Part shown: positions 31,620-42,310 of the stretch, one piece after another | Layout: the number at the start of each line of letters is the position of its first letter | How positions within the stretch are numbered: the stretch's first letter is position 1 | NCBI GenBank assembly: GCA_014529385.2 | Contig: CM043963.1 | Location: 5,865,501 to 5,929,500, forward strand | Direction of reading: 5' to 3' | Source: Adiantum capillus-veneris | Lineage: Eukaryota; Streptophyta; Polypodiopsida; Polypodiales; Pteridaceae | Length of the DNA: 64,000 nt | Translations under genes and position numbers: made by a program | Notes under the pieces: generated by a model | Told to the model about the DNA's origin: nothing | Databases searched by the model: none | Seen by the model: only the letters and a program-made list of their open reading frames with translations

Positions 31620-34600
31620 ATGGACTTCGAATCTGGGGAGAAAGTACATATGATACTTGACAATGAAATCGTTGGTATTGGTTGTGTGTGTAGAACAGAT
31701 CCATATTCCACTTGTGGTGGTACAAAGATAGGGCTGGGAAATGTCTCCATACTAGTGGAGGAATGCTTGAAGGATGTGGTCCTACCTTTTCCTACAATGG
31801 ATACTTCATCTCTCCAAGGCTCATTATGGAGTGCTGTTCGATGGTCAAAGCTTCTTTTGCAATCTTTTGTATTAAATGGGAACTTAATTGATCCACACGA
31901 AAGCTACAATGGTGATGAAGAACATGATCATTCTGATCCTCTAGTTACAGATGCAATACCTATGACAAGCCCAGAATTTGAAGCAATGATTCGAGAGTCT
32001 TGGAGAAATCAGAGGGTCCTTTTAAAAGATGACACAATGATGCAAACCATGAATGAAGGGACCATCTTATATGTATTTCCACATGATTATGTCAACTTTC
32101 AGGAACTTGGTCCTGATTGTGTGGGTGTGGGTATTGAAAGAGAAAATGCAAGCATTGATGATGTGGTTGAAGTGGGTAGCATCACTTTGCTAAAGTGGCC
32201 CATCAAGCAGACAACAATGTTGAATGGGAGCCCATTACAACGCTTTGTTCCTGTTGATGGCATGCATGCTACATATGAGGATGTATCCAACGATGGCAAT
32301 GTTGGAAAAAAACTTGATGGGAGTAATGTTGTCCAGTTGTCAAGGAAGAGACGATACACTTTCATGAACAGGACTCAAAAATCAAAAGCAGCACCAGCTT
32401 CGACTTTTTACCTTTCAAACAAATCAATTCAAAGGGTATCATGCATTGATTGTTGTGCACAAAAATGCTGCCAATTTGCAGATCGTGATATGGTGACAAG
32501 GTTACGACAACAATTTTGGGGAGAGTCTCAAAAATCACGCACTAATTATGTTTATGATGTTCTTTCTATATGTTATCAGAAAGATGAGAAGTCACGATAC
32601 CAATTCAGGCTAAATGGCTCTATTGTTTGTTGTAGAGCATGGTATGAGCTACATGGAATACCAAAGACATCATTTTATCGATACAAGGAGAACTTTGAAA
32701 ATGGTGTGCGCCAATATGTACATGGGAACACATGTACATTGAGAAGGGGACTTCAACATACTAGTTTAGCAAGAGCACTACTAAACGAGTTTGTGGAAAA
32801 TAACTCTGAGAAAATGCCACATAGAAGTAGAACACTGCTAGATGGCTCAAGAGAGACTCAATTGGTGATTCCATCAACATACAAACAAGTGGATATTTTA
32901 TGTGAAATCAACACGACACTTGACCAAATGGGCTATGAGAAGAAGCTATCCCAATCTTCTTTTGGTAGAATTTGGAACAAAGAGTACCCACATGTCACTT
33001 TAACAAAGACGAGTGAGTTCTCTAAGTGCAATATTTGTAGTTCAATCAAGGCAAGGTTAGAAGCTAAACCTTCTCTTGAAGAGAGAGCTCTTCTCTTGAG
33101 GGAGAGAGAAGTTCACATGGCACAACAAAAGAGTTGCAGAAGCCTATATTATGCATGGCGCACGTATTCAGAAACTCAACCACAAAAATATGTATGCATA
33201 ATCCATGATAAGATGGATCAAAAGAAGACTGCCATTCCTAGATTACGCATTGTTCCCAAGGGTGTGGATTCAGGATATAATCTGCAGGTGGCATTGATTG
33301 GCATGATCACTCATGGACATGGAGAAGGTCATTACGGACACTTTGTCTTGAATGGTTTGTGGCCAGCTGATCCAAATCTTACAATTGGCTCAATTGCTAA
33401 TTGTTTACATAACCTCGAGAGGATAGATAAGCATCCTCTTGGTGATCTAGTAACAAATGGACTTCCAAGGAGCAATATTTCACTACTACATGCTTTGAAC
33501 TCAAGGGATGCTTTGGACTACCATAACTTGAGTGATGGAAAAGAGCCCATTGTGCAGTCGTCAGAAATTGCAGAAGAGGAATTGGGGTCAACATTTCGCA
33601 GATTGCCAGAGAACTTGTTGCTACAATTGGATAATTGTGCAGGGGAAAACAAAAATCGATACTTATTTGCCTATTTGTCAATGCTTGTTGCAAGGGGTGT
33701 TTTCAAAACCATCCAGCTGGGATTTTTAATGGTTGGGCATACACATGAGGACATAGACGCCATGTTTAGTAGGTTTTCAGAGAAGTTGAGAGTTACACAA
33801 ACCTATACTTTGCCACATTTGATGGATACATTACGAAACAGCTCATCTTCATCTCCAGCTCCATTTTTTCTCACAAAGATCCCTGATTTCAAGCAATATT
33901 GTGATGGCTATCTTTGTGATGGACAAGACATACTTGTTGGACATTCCAAACCGCTTCAGTTCAGGTTCTTTATGCAGGATGAGACACCAATGATGCAATA
34001 TAAGGCACATGTAGGTGTATCAAGTTGGAGTGGAAGTATTCGCCTTTGGAAAACAGACACAGAAGGCAAGCCAATGTTACCACATGGAGATCCACCTCTA
34101 GTACAAATGGCGGAGTATGTCAAGGCCCACGAAGAAGTCATTTTGGGGCTAAAGAACTATATAAAATTTTGGAAAAATTTAGGGAATGGTTCAAGTATTC
34201 CGCGATATTATAGACCCGTGATAGATTATTGGAGTAAGGTAATTGAAGAGATTGGAAAAGCAATCATATCAGAGGGAGTCTTGTATGAAATATTTTGGCC
34301 AAAAACTCAAGAATATTCTCATCTACAAAGCACTACAATGAATTTGCAACAAGGAGCAGAAAGATTCCTAGGCCTTGAAGAGTTGAACGATCATTTTTGT
34401 GGGCCTCAACGAGATAGGCCAAGGGAAGAGTTTGACCCTATGTCTGATGTGCACCAAGGTGACTTTCTTATGCTTGTTCCGAGTGACACAGAAATCTATC
34501 CAGTGTGGCTTGCAATGGCTTTATCTGACATTGATAATGAGCCTACATCACCAAACTACAGAAAACTCTTGATTCAATATTGGGCACCTTGCGCGAGAAA

Positions 34601-34847
34601 AAGTGGGATGACAGATACTCAAGCTTACAGTAATTGTTGGAAGGGTTATTGGGCTGTCAACTATAAGGACCCACAAGTGTGGGAAACTATAGATGCAATT
34701 GTTTGGTCCTGGAGACCCAACAAAGAAGGACCATTTTCTAGAATAAAGATTCCAGAAAGACATGCTCTAAAAGCCAAAGAAGGCCTCACTCGTGCACATC
34801 AGCCACACTTGGATCAAAGTTCAGATATGGTATCAAATGTGGAGTAG
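31620..34847 (+). CDS. Transposase-like protein T2, 1075 aa, intact
   Basis: Uninterrupted frame from ATG 31620. Residues about 5-90 (VGIGCVCRTDP, GLGNVSILVEE, DVVLPFPTMD, WSAVRWSKLL) resemble the TNP1/En-Spm-like or DUF8039 domain of plant transposons. A Cys cluster follows at 275, 278, 279, 283 and 284. SKCNIC (470, 473) precedes the putative catalytic core: D530 in HDKMDQ, D671 in LQLDNCAGENKN, and GHTHEDID at 706-713. This D-D-D spacing and the motif wording recall the DUF7869 type, probably an RNase-H-like transposase fold. Residues about 945-1045 (GDFLMLVPSDTEIYPVWLAMA, LIQYWAPC) look SH3-like. Presumed role: nuclear DNA-binding recombinase. A partial 98%-identical copy lies at 1-1323. 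Satellite boxes precede it. Being intact, it may have been active recently. Family and function are inference. Confidence 0.7.
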   Translation: MDFESGEKVHMILDNEIVGIGCVCRTDPYSTCGGTKIGLGNVSILVEECLKDVVLPFPTMDTSSLQGSLWSAVRWSKLLLQSFVLNGNLIDPHESYNGDEEHDHSDPLVTDAIPMTSPEFEAMIRESWRNQRVLLKDDTMMQTMNEGTILYVFPHDYVNFQELGPDCVGVGIERENASIDDVVEVGSITLLKWPIKQTTMLNGSPLQRFVPVDGMHATYEDVSNDGNVGKKLDGSNVVQLSRKRRYTFMNRTQKSKAAPASTFYLSNKSIQRVSCIDCCAQKCCQFADRDMVTRLRQQFWGESQKSRTNYVYDVLSICYQKDEKSRYQFRLNGSIVCCRAWYELHGIPKTSFYRYKENFENGVRQYVHGNTCTLRRGLQHTSLARALLNEFVENNSEKMPHRSRTLLDGSRETQLVIPSTYKQVDILCEINTTLDQMGYEKKLSQSSFGRIWNKEYPHVTLTKTSEFSKCNICSSIKARLEAKPSLEERALLLREREVHMAQQKSCRSLYYAWRTYSETQPQKYVCIIHDKMDQKKTAIPRLRIVPKGVDSGYNLQVALIGMITHGHGEGHYGHFVLNGLWPADPNLTIGSIANCLHNLERIDKHPLGDLVTNGLPRSNISLLHALNSRDALDYHNLSDGKEPIVQSSEIAEEELGSTFRRLPENLLLQLDNCAGENKNRYLFAYLSMLVARGVFKTIQLGFLMVGHTHEDIDAMFSRFSEKLRVTQTYTLPHLMDTLRNSSSSSPAPFFLTKIPDFKQYCDGYLCDGQDILVGHSKPLQFRFFMQDETPMMQYKAHVGVSSWSGSIRLWKTDTEGKPMLPHGDPPLVQMAEYVKAHEEVILGLKNYIKFWKNLGNGSSIPRYYRPVIDYWSKVIEEIGKAIISEGVLYEIFWPKTQEYSHLQSTTMNLQQGAERFLGLEELNDHFCGPQRDRPREEFDPMSDVHQGDFLMLVPSDTEIYPVWLAMALSDIDNEPTSPNYRKLLIQYWAPCARKSGMTDTQAYSNCWKGYWAVNYKDPQVWETIDAIVWSWRPNKEGPFSRIKIPERHALKAKEGLTRAHQPHLDQSSDMVSNVE

Positions 34848-35135
34848 AATTATGTGGAGCTTCTATTGTGACTATACTAGTCAATTTGTAAACAAAATCT
34901 TTTTTGTATCTTCCTTTGTTTTATGTAATTTATAGTTATTATTCAAATCCATGTGTTGTACATCCTCTTGACTTTTGGTGTTTATCAACACCACAATCCT
35001 ATGAGATTTTCACTTTATTTACTAGCCACACACCTCAATTTTTTCCACTTTAAGTGGAAAATTCCCAAATTACATGAATTCGGTCGATTTGGAGATTCCC
35101 ATAATGTGAGATTTTTACCAAAATACCTAATATGG
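34848..35135 (+). other. 3' flank of T2
   Basis: AT-rich, with TTTTGTATC and TTATGTAATTTA-like words that could serve in polyadenylation. I looked for a terminal inverted repeat partner to the upstream region and saw none. The right end of the element is not defined; copia sequence starts near 35136. Confidence 0.4.
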
Positions 35136-36233
35136 TCTTTTGTCTTCTGCATTTGATATGGTGGATCTTGGAGAGATTCACTTGTGTCTTGGAATTCAAA
35201 TCCAACGAAACTATACAAAAGGTATTTTATTCCTTCGACAGTCAAAGTTTATTGCAGATACTATTCAAAAATTTGGTATGGAATCTACACATTCATCCAA
35301 CACACCTTGTCTTGTGAGCTCTACGAAGAACACTTCTGACAATGGTGGTCAACTTGCCACAAAGCAACCTTATGCTAACTTGATTGGATGTCTTCAGTTT
35401 GTTGACATGAACACTCGTCCTGAGATTCTGTTTGTTGCTAATTATCTTGGACAACATCTTGCATGTCCTTCTCTTAAGCATTGGTCTGCTGCAAAGCATG
35501 TATTGAAATACTTGAAAGGCACTACAGATTTTGGTTTAGTCTATCGGCGACAACTCACATCGGATTCTATGCAATCTCTTTCTCTTTTGGGTTACACAGA
35601 TGCAGATTGGGCAAGCTCACATTTATCTATGTGATCTACTAGTGGAAATTGCTTCTTTATTAATGATTGTCTTGTTTCTTGGACCACTACAGATTTTGGT
35701 TTAGTCTATCGGCGACAACTCACATCGGATTCTATGCAATCTCTTTCTCTTTTGGGTTACACAGATGCAGATTGGGCAGGCTCACATTTATCTATGTGAT
35801 CTACTAGTGGAAATTGCTTCTTTATTAATGATTGTCTTGTTTCTTGGACCAACAAAAAACAATGTTGTGTTGCAGTTTCTACGACTGAGTTAGAATATGT
35901 TGCGGCATCACTTGCAGCTGGTGAGTTGATTTGTGGCTTCGACAAATGCTGGTTGATATTGGTCACTATCCTCTTTCTAGCACACCCTTGCGGTGTGACA
36001 ACCAAAGTGCTATTAGTCTTGCAAAAGAGTATGTTCAACATAATAAGTCAAAGCACATTGCTGTCCATTATCATTATGTCAGGTATGAAGTACGCAAAGG
36101 ATACATTATGGTTGAACACTGTCCAAGTGACCAGATGGTTGCATACATTTTGACCAAAGGCCTCAACGAGCCACGTTTCATCCTCTTGCGCTCGGAGCTT
36201 GGAGTTGCTTCGGCCTCACTCTTTCTAGATTAG
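35136..36233 (+). pseudogene. Ty1/copia pol fragment (RT end and RNase H)
   Basis: Starts inside RT with FDMVDLGEIHLCLGIQI and LRQSKFIADTIQKFGM, continues with YANLIGCLQFV, HWSAAKHVLKYLKGTTDFGL and TDADWA. RNase H block: RCDNQSAISLAKE, HNKSKHIAVHYHYVR, VEHCPSDQMVAYILTKGL, all typical of copia. A 165-bp in-frame tandem duplication (35521-35685 and 35686-35850) carries the same TGA in both units, so the stop came before the duplication. A frameshift lies near 35930. Gag, protease, integrase and most of RT are absent. Confidence 0.9.
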
Positions 36234-36944
36234 CTTCTTTTCTATTGTAATAGCTTTGTACATATGACATTGTAATCTTTCTAGCAGGTAACGGTAACCA
36301 ACATAGTTAACCCTGGACACAATGATGAGAATCAACTTGAAAAGTTGAATTTTTCCGCTACCGTGTGGTAGATTGCGAAATTCTTTCCTTGAAAGTATAA
36401 CGAGAATAGATCAAACTGTGATCTTCAATGCCTATGGGGTGATTTAGTAAGCACCTGCGGGGTCTTACCCCAAAACAGTGCGTCCATAGACACTCGTAGT
36501 GCTATAGAGAGACCAGGATATCCACACAAGGGGAAAACATAGCTCTTATGGATAGCCATGTTGTCGCAATGATATGTTGCATCTAATATCCGTGGTGGAA
36601 ATTAGCCGAGTTGAGTTTATGGTTATCAATAACTCAACGAGTGTCACACTGAAACCATGCCGCGCAAAAATGACACCCTAAACATCCGTAAGGACAAGAC
36701 TCTTGCTTGTCCATTAACGTCGTTGTGTAATCCAGCCGGTAGATCTGTTCGATCTTAAGAACAATCACCCAAGGAATGCCAACAGTTGGGTTGTACCCAA
36801 GATCTGAAAATGACTCTTAGTCGGCGTGTGTGGCTCATAGCCCTTATGGGAATTAGTGTTCAATCCACGAAACGGTGAAGACTAATGTAGAGGGCGTCGT
36901 GCCCAATTTTTGGCTGAGAGTTAGAGCACCTTGTCTCATGCCGT
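36234..36944. other. Unassigned segment between copia fragment and A2
   Basis: Could include copia 3' untranslated or LTR sequence, but no polypurine tract or repeat partner is seen in the window. No coding frame. CCGT at 36941-36944 is the target duplication of A2. Confidence 0.4.
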
Positions 36945-38076
36945 TGTCAGGAGTTTCTTGGAGCAAGAGATTGCACATATGTACATACCCATGCATGGAG
37001 CATCAAATAAAGGATTGCCCATTTTCCAGAGCTAGGTGGTTACGTGGGGCCCACATGTGTACAGGTAGGACAACATGTACATAGTGCATCGATTATCACT
37101 ATCACCAGTACCAGTGTGTTTTTTCTATAATAATGAGGAGTTGGAAGCACATAAAACTTCTCGAGGAAGCTATCCGTGGGCTGACGACAGGAGGTAAGCA
37201 TGTGCGTCAGATGGTATCTAGTGGCATCAGGAGGTCGAATGGGGTCAATACTTGCACGTGGATAAGTACGGGCACAACGTGGATGTTTTCTTGTGATAAT
37301 TATGCAGAAATTTTATCATGAGGATCATATTTTGGGGCCACTTCACGTGGTTGCAGGATGCATTATTGAAAAAAGTTGAGTGCCAGGTGTGCGGATGATG
37401 GAAAAAGGTGACAACTATGCACTGCGAGGTCAGGTTTTGGCTTGTTTTGGGTCCGTTTGAGGTCAACTAAAAGGCAAAGAGTGCCCAAGTAATAAAGCTG
37501 AGTGTGGTAACTGAAAAAATAGAGAGAAGACCAGAAAAAATGTGGAGAAGAGAGGAGGAACAGCCGCAACTGTGTTTTTCGGGGTTTTTGGAGCCTGTTT
37601 TGACCGTAAACTGCTCATCCGAGGTCGGATTTAAGCACTTTGACATTGTAGACTGGGGTTTTGGGCCGTTCCGGACGCGATGGCGCTGTCCATTTTTCCA
37701 AATTTCTCACTGTTTTTTTGTTGTTTTGGCTGTGTAAGTTTCTCTTATGAACGAAGCTTCTGATCCAATTTGTGATTGTATCTGCTATCTTTTACCCATA
37801 TTGTGTGAGCTATTTTCCCCATTGGTGTTGGCCCAAGCTCAATTGTATCTAAACATAAAAAGTTCTCCTCTTTTGACCTGAGTTTTTTGGGTATGTGTCT
37901 CTGTGTGGAGTGGGCAAGTGGATAGTCTCTCTCCTCTCACTCCATCGGTGTATTCCCTGTCTCGGCCAGGTGGATCGTGTAAGCCGAGTGGTGCCCCATA
38001 GTGTGTGTGTGTATCTTTCCAATAGTGTGTGTCGGGTCATTCTAGAGGCGTTCTGTGTGTTTCCATCCCGCTCACA
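36945..38076 (+). repeat. 5' LTR of A2
   Basis: Starts TGTCAGGAG, ends CCGCTCACA. A TATA-like TCTATAATAATG lies at 37124-37135. The segment 37170-37997 is also present at 1320-2138 (A1). Confidence 0.9.
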
Positions 38077-38082
38077 TTCTTT

Positions 38083-38100
38083 TGGTGCCCCCACGGAGGA
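38083..38100 (+). other. Primer-binding site of A2
   Basis: TGGTGCCCCCACGGAGGA, six bases after the LTR end, is nearly the same as the site of element B. Complementarity to a tRNA 3' CCA end is implied by TGG; the tRNA is not assigned. Confidence 0.65.
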
Positions 38101-38817
38101 TGTTCTTTGAGTACCTTCTGCTTTGAGCTTCAAGCTTCAAGACTCGGGATTACAGGTTACAGACTACAAGTTACAGGTTAGAGGGACATGTACAAGTACA
38201 TATGATTCACACAAGTACAGGTAGCTGGAGTACAATGATATACTAGCAGTGGTGTCACTTGTAGTTGTTGTGGGTATGCATCATTTGGCGCTTGCTTAAG
38301 CGCATTGTCTGCTGGATTGTACGTTACTTGTGGAAACTACCATTGTATGTACGGCTTTGTGGAGCCATATTTGGTTTTATTTGGCAGTCCCAGCCATTTT
38401 TGAGACTTGGTCTGGAAGATAGTCATTTCTGAGACTTGACTATACGAGATTTGCATAAGCCTTCGTGTGAGGGTCAATAGCGTGAGGTTTTATTGAGCTG
38501 GGGGATTCTCAAACGTGGATATCCTTTCGGTGATACACGTAGCTGGAGCACCCTTTTTGTGAACTCGCCATAGGCTATGTACTAGTGATTCCTACTTGAT
38601 GCTTGGGTTCTATTGTTGGCAGTTTATGCATACATATACAGTCTATATTTTGAGTTCACACTGCTCTACTTCTGGGGAAACTCTATCAAAATTTTTCCAA
38701 GTTATGATGGCTGGTTTTTTGGTCTTTTGAGCCATTTATGCTGTTATGCTACTGAAATTTTGGCAAAATCAGAGGATAAGACAGGTGTGCTTTCTTGGGA
38801 GCTGCATGGTTGACTTT
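38101..38817 (+). other. Untranslated leader of A2
   Basis: Aligns with 13230-13949 of A1. It has no credible frame. Confidence 0.7.
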
Positions 38818-39037
38818 AACGGATGATCAAAATGGCCCTCAATTCACTCCTTTTCATTTAACTCAGAGAATCCAGATAAATGTTCATGTGTCCAGGAAGA
38901 TTTCTTTCCAGTAGCGCATAGTCTTTATGTTCGGGCCAAGAAGATTAAGAGAGATCCTGGAATGTTCTTTGCCTGTTGTGATTCCGATGATTAAGTATAA
39001 AAACTCATTTGATGTGCATGTGTTTGTCCTTATCTAA
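38818..39037 (+). pseudogene. A2 copy of the small conserved ORF
   Basis: Corresponds to the A1 ORF at 13950-14168: PQFTPFHLTQRIQINVHVSR, then TAG where A1 has CAG (QQ pair), then FMFGPRRLREI and SFDVHVFVL. The start codon is ACG here (ATG in A1). The downstream text is well preserved despite the stop. Confidence 0.65.
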
Positions 39038-39139
39038 AGGTAATCTCCATTGAAGTTTCTAGGGATTGGGGTCAGTATAAAGTTTGGGTTCTTGTACGTG
39101 TGTTCGAAGGGGCTCTCAAAGCATCGTAACTTGGGTAGC

Positions 39140-39653
39140 CATGGCTTCTCTTATCCAGAGTTTCATGGAACAAGTGATGAAGATGTAGAAGAATTTTTGG
39201 AAAAGATGGAGGTTGCCTGTATTAGCAATCAAATTCATGACCCGGCGCAGATGTTACGTCTTCTCCAAATCTGTTTGAAGAGTGATTCACGAGTTTGGTC
39301 CAAAGCATTTGAAGAGGAGTTGCGTGCAGCGGACCCACCTATGAGATTGAGTAAGGACAATCTAAGGCATGGGTTGGAAGTGGAGTTTGTGAAGATAGAA
39401 GATCCTGACAAAGTGTGGCAAGAAGTACAAGGTTTGGTGCAGAAGGAAGGTGAGCCAGTAGATGCGTACATACGTAAGTTATCATTGGCATGGGAGCGGA
39501 TGTGCAAGGCCTTAGCACCACAAGTACCTCCACCTGACCAGATGAAGAAGGACAGGTTCTTGGCTAGTCTTTGGGACATATGAAGATGCATTAGAGGTGG
39601 CAAGGAACAAAGAGTGGAATCTGAGGAAAATGAGCCAGTTAGGGGTGTAGTCT
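39140..39653 (+). pseudogene. A2 gag capsid region
   Basis: The start corresponding to A1 MAFSY has lost one T, so the initial ATG is out of frame with the rest. From 39150 the capsid-like text is clear (EFHGTSDEDVEEFLEKMEVA, LLQICLKSDSRVWSKAF, KVWQEVQGLVQKEGEPVDAY). A 38-bp deletion after LASLW (between short GGA repeats), relative to A1 without insertion C, shifts the frame into TGA at 39581-39583. It resumes as a Lys/Arg-rich segment and meets TAG at 39651-39653. Confidence 0.85.
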
Positions 39654-40433
39654 TTGCCCATGAGGTCTGAATTTCAGCCTATGCACTCTTTACAAGGTCA
39701 CGTGCCAGGGGTTCATCATGAACCAGTGGTTGCTGTTACTCCTCAAGTTATGCCAGCAGTGGTCACCACAGTAGTGCAAGATGATGGGTTAAGGCAAGAC
39801 ATGAGGCAAGTGGTAGATTCAATGAAGAATCCCAGCCTAAACATGCTAGGGCAAGTGGGAAATAATCGAGGTCGAGGGAGGTTTTCAAATCAGCCAGGAG
39901 GTAAAGAAAGATCCAAGAATGGTGTTGGACACAACAATGGTAGGTTCTGGAGGCAGACGCCCACATGTTATAATTGCAGAGAGTTGGGCCACATCAGCCC
40001 ACAATGTGATAAGCCACCAAGGATGGGGGGAGACATGTATCCATTGCCAAGACAGGTGCTAACTAGGTCAAATGATTATGGCATCGAAATTAAGGGAGAA
40101 GAAGGAACAGGTGCATTAACCCAGGAGGAAAAGGGAAAGACAAAAGTGATAAGTGTAGTCACCTCGGAGAAGGAATCAAAGCTAGAGGATACATTAGTGA
40201 TGCCTATTGGGAAGAGGACCACAGAGGACAAGGAAGGAAGAAGTGCCCCAGGTCCTAGTAAGAAGAAGGGAAAGAACCATGAAGGCGAGGATGTCAAGGC
40301 CAAGAGGAAAAGAAGGGCTCGTCGTAAGTTTCATGTTTCATATTTTCCACTAGGGGATGGGCAATTAAGCTATTACTTGAAGGAGGATCTGACAAGCAGG
40401 AAGGCAGATGTTACTTTTGGGTAGCTTATAGAG
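39654..40433 (+). pseudogene. A2 zinc knuckle and basic linker
   Basis: Gln/Met-rich start, then CYNCRELGHISPQC, a complete CCHC knuckle, and a Lys/Glu-rich linker ending KKKGKNHEGEDVKAKRKRRA and FHVSYFPLGDGQLSY. TAG at 40422-40424 ends the frame where A1 has AAG. Confidence 0.85.
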
Positions 40434-41071
40434 ATGGTGCCTAAGCTAAAGAGACAATGGAAGAGGATGGCTAACCCAATGGAGAAAGAGCCAGAGAGAG
40501 GTTCAATGAAGGTGTTGGCGATGGATGAGCTACCAGAAATTTGCCCAATAGTAGATGTATGGCACAAAAGAAAAAATCTGGGACAAGGTTATGTGGATGG
40601 TGGAGCCCAAATATGTTTCATAACACACTCATGCATTGAGAAGATGGGTCTTACAGTGACTGGGGTGTCAGGCTTCCGGATCATATTGGTAAACCATCAA
40701 AAAGTAAAATGTTTGGGTGTTGTGAAGAGCTTAGAAGTGGAGGCATATGATGCAAAGGCGGTGGTTGACTTTCATGTGATGCCATCGGGGTTGGGAGTAT
40801 ATCCTAGTATACTGGGCAGAGCATGGCTACGTGCAGTGGGAGTTGTTCAGGATTGGTGACGTGGTACGATTAGCCTCTATGGAAAGACAGGTGCCAAGAA
40901 GCTTTATAATATGGACACAAGGAAACAATTGGAGGAGCTTTATGAAGATGAGGATGAGTCTAGTGACGAAGACTATTCCACTGTGTCTGATGAGGACAGT
41001 GATAGTACTACCAGCATTGATGAAGGATGCTGATGTTGCATTTCTTTTGATGGACAAAGGAATCCGGGAGG
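40434..41071 (+). pseudogene. A2 aspartic protease and acidic spacer
   Basis: Same frame as the linker. Active-site loop GYVDGGAQICFITHSCIEKM, then VEAYDAKAVVDFHVM and ILGRAWLRAVGVVQDW. TGA follows near 40857. A one-base insertion near 41025 and a deletion near 41070 disrupt the acidic spacer that leads to RT. Confidence 0.85.
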
Positions 41072-42005
41072 TTGTCAAGGGTTGAAGCTGAAAGTGAAGG
41101 GCCTTATGAAGTGATTGAAGGGCTGATGCAAACCAAGGTTGAGTTGTCAAAGAAGCAGGAATTGATGACACAAATGATCAGTGGAGACCTCTCAGCTATG
41201 GAGAAGGAGATATATTTGCACATGCTGGCTAGTTTTCCTGATTTGTTCATTACTTCATATGAAGAGATCAGAGGGTTCAAGGGAGAAGAGATGCATATAG
41301 AGCTAAAAGAAGGTTCTAAGCCAGTGCGACAAAGGTTAAGAAGGATGGGTCAAGAGAAAATGAAAGCCTTGAGGGAAGAGGTGGACAAGTTATTGAAAGC
41401 AGGGTTCATAGTCCCTGTGGAGACCACAGAATGGGTGAGTCCAGTAGTAGTCAGTCCAAAGAGGGATGGAAAGTGGAGGATTTGTGTAGATTTTAAACCC
41501 TTAAATGCAGACACTAAGAATAACCCATATCCTCTTCCATTCATCGACCAGATCTTGGATTCAGTGGCAGGTTATGAGAGGTACAGTGTGTGTGATGGTT
41601 TTTCAGGATATTTTCAATTGAAGATTGCTCTTAAAGACCCCACAAAGACAACTTTCTTTACGCCATGGGGCTGCTATTACTACATGGTATTGCCATTTGG
41701 GTCGTCAAATGGACCATCTTTCTATCAAGAGAGAGCAAATTGGGTATTGGCACCGTTCATTGGTAGTTGTGTTAAAGCTTTTATGGATGACTTCTATGTC
41801 TACAACAGTAGGGCTGAACATCATGAGAAGCTGCAGATGGTATTGGCTCGATATGATGAATGTGGAGGACAACTAAATCCAAAGAAATGTCATTTAGCAC
41901 AGCCAAGGGTGAAGTTATTGGGCCATATGGTGTCAAAAAATGGCATTGAAGCTGATGCAGACAAGGTTAAGTCTAATATTCTTCTTCCATCACCTACGAG
42001 TACGA
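41072..42005 (+). pseudogene. A2 reverse transcriptase, 3' end deleted
   Basis: About 310 codons open: RQRLRRMGQEKMKALREEV, LLKAGFIVPVETTEWVSPVV, KWRICVDFKPLN, PYPLPFIDQIL, CDGFSGYFQLKI, TPWGCYYYMVLPFGSSN, AFMDDFYVYNS (catalytic Asp pair), LLGHMVSKNGIEADADKV. At 42005 it jumps to sequence equivalent to 20636 of A1, deleting 838 bp with a short GA overlap and shifting the frame. Confidence 0.9.
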
Positions 42006-42310
42006 TGCCTTGTTAGTTGTGAAGCAAGTGTTGGGTGTGTGGAAGAGTAAGAACACCTCCTTGAAGGAAATGTGCTTCAGAATTAAAGGCCTATTAAAAA
42101 AGTTTGAAGCGTGGAGCATCAGAGACATTGAACGTGCTCTAAATGGAGAGGCACATGAAGCAGCTCAAAGCATGATTGGGGAGCTATTTGTGTTGAGGAC
42201 CAGTTTACCTCTTTATCATGGTCGTGAAAGTTTGGCTCAAGAAGACGAGTTTTTGCTAAACCAGGAATCATTCCGAAAGACATTCAGAAGTCTAAGAAGT
42301 ATGGCTTTGT
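42006..42310 (+). pseudogene. A2 remnant of the second RNase H and spacer
   Basis: Picks up at LLVVKQVLGVWKSKNTSLKE, the end of the Tat-type RNase H, and continues with GLLKKFEAWSIRDIERALNG, HEAAQSMIGELFVLRTSLPL. A frameshift near 42260 leads into the integrase frame. Confidence 0.8.

Noticed and set aside
34848-35135. Terminal inverted repeat of the T2 transposon
   Set aside because: I compared the 3' flank with upstream sequence and found no convincing inverted match or CACTA-type terminus.
36234-36944. rRNA or structural RNA gene
   Set aside because: Some words look structured (GGGGTCTTACCCC), but there is no match to rRNA or tRNA patterns I know.
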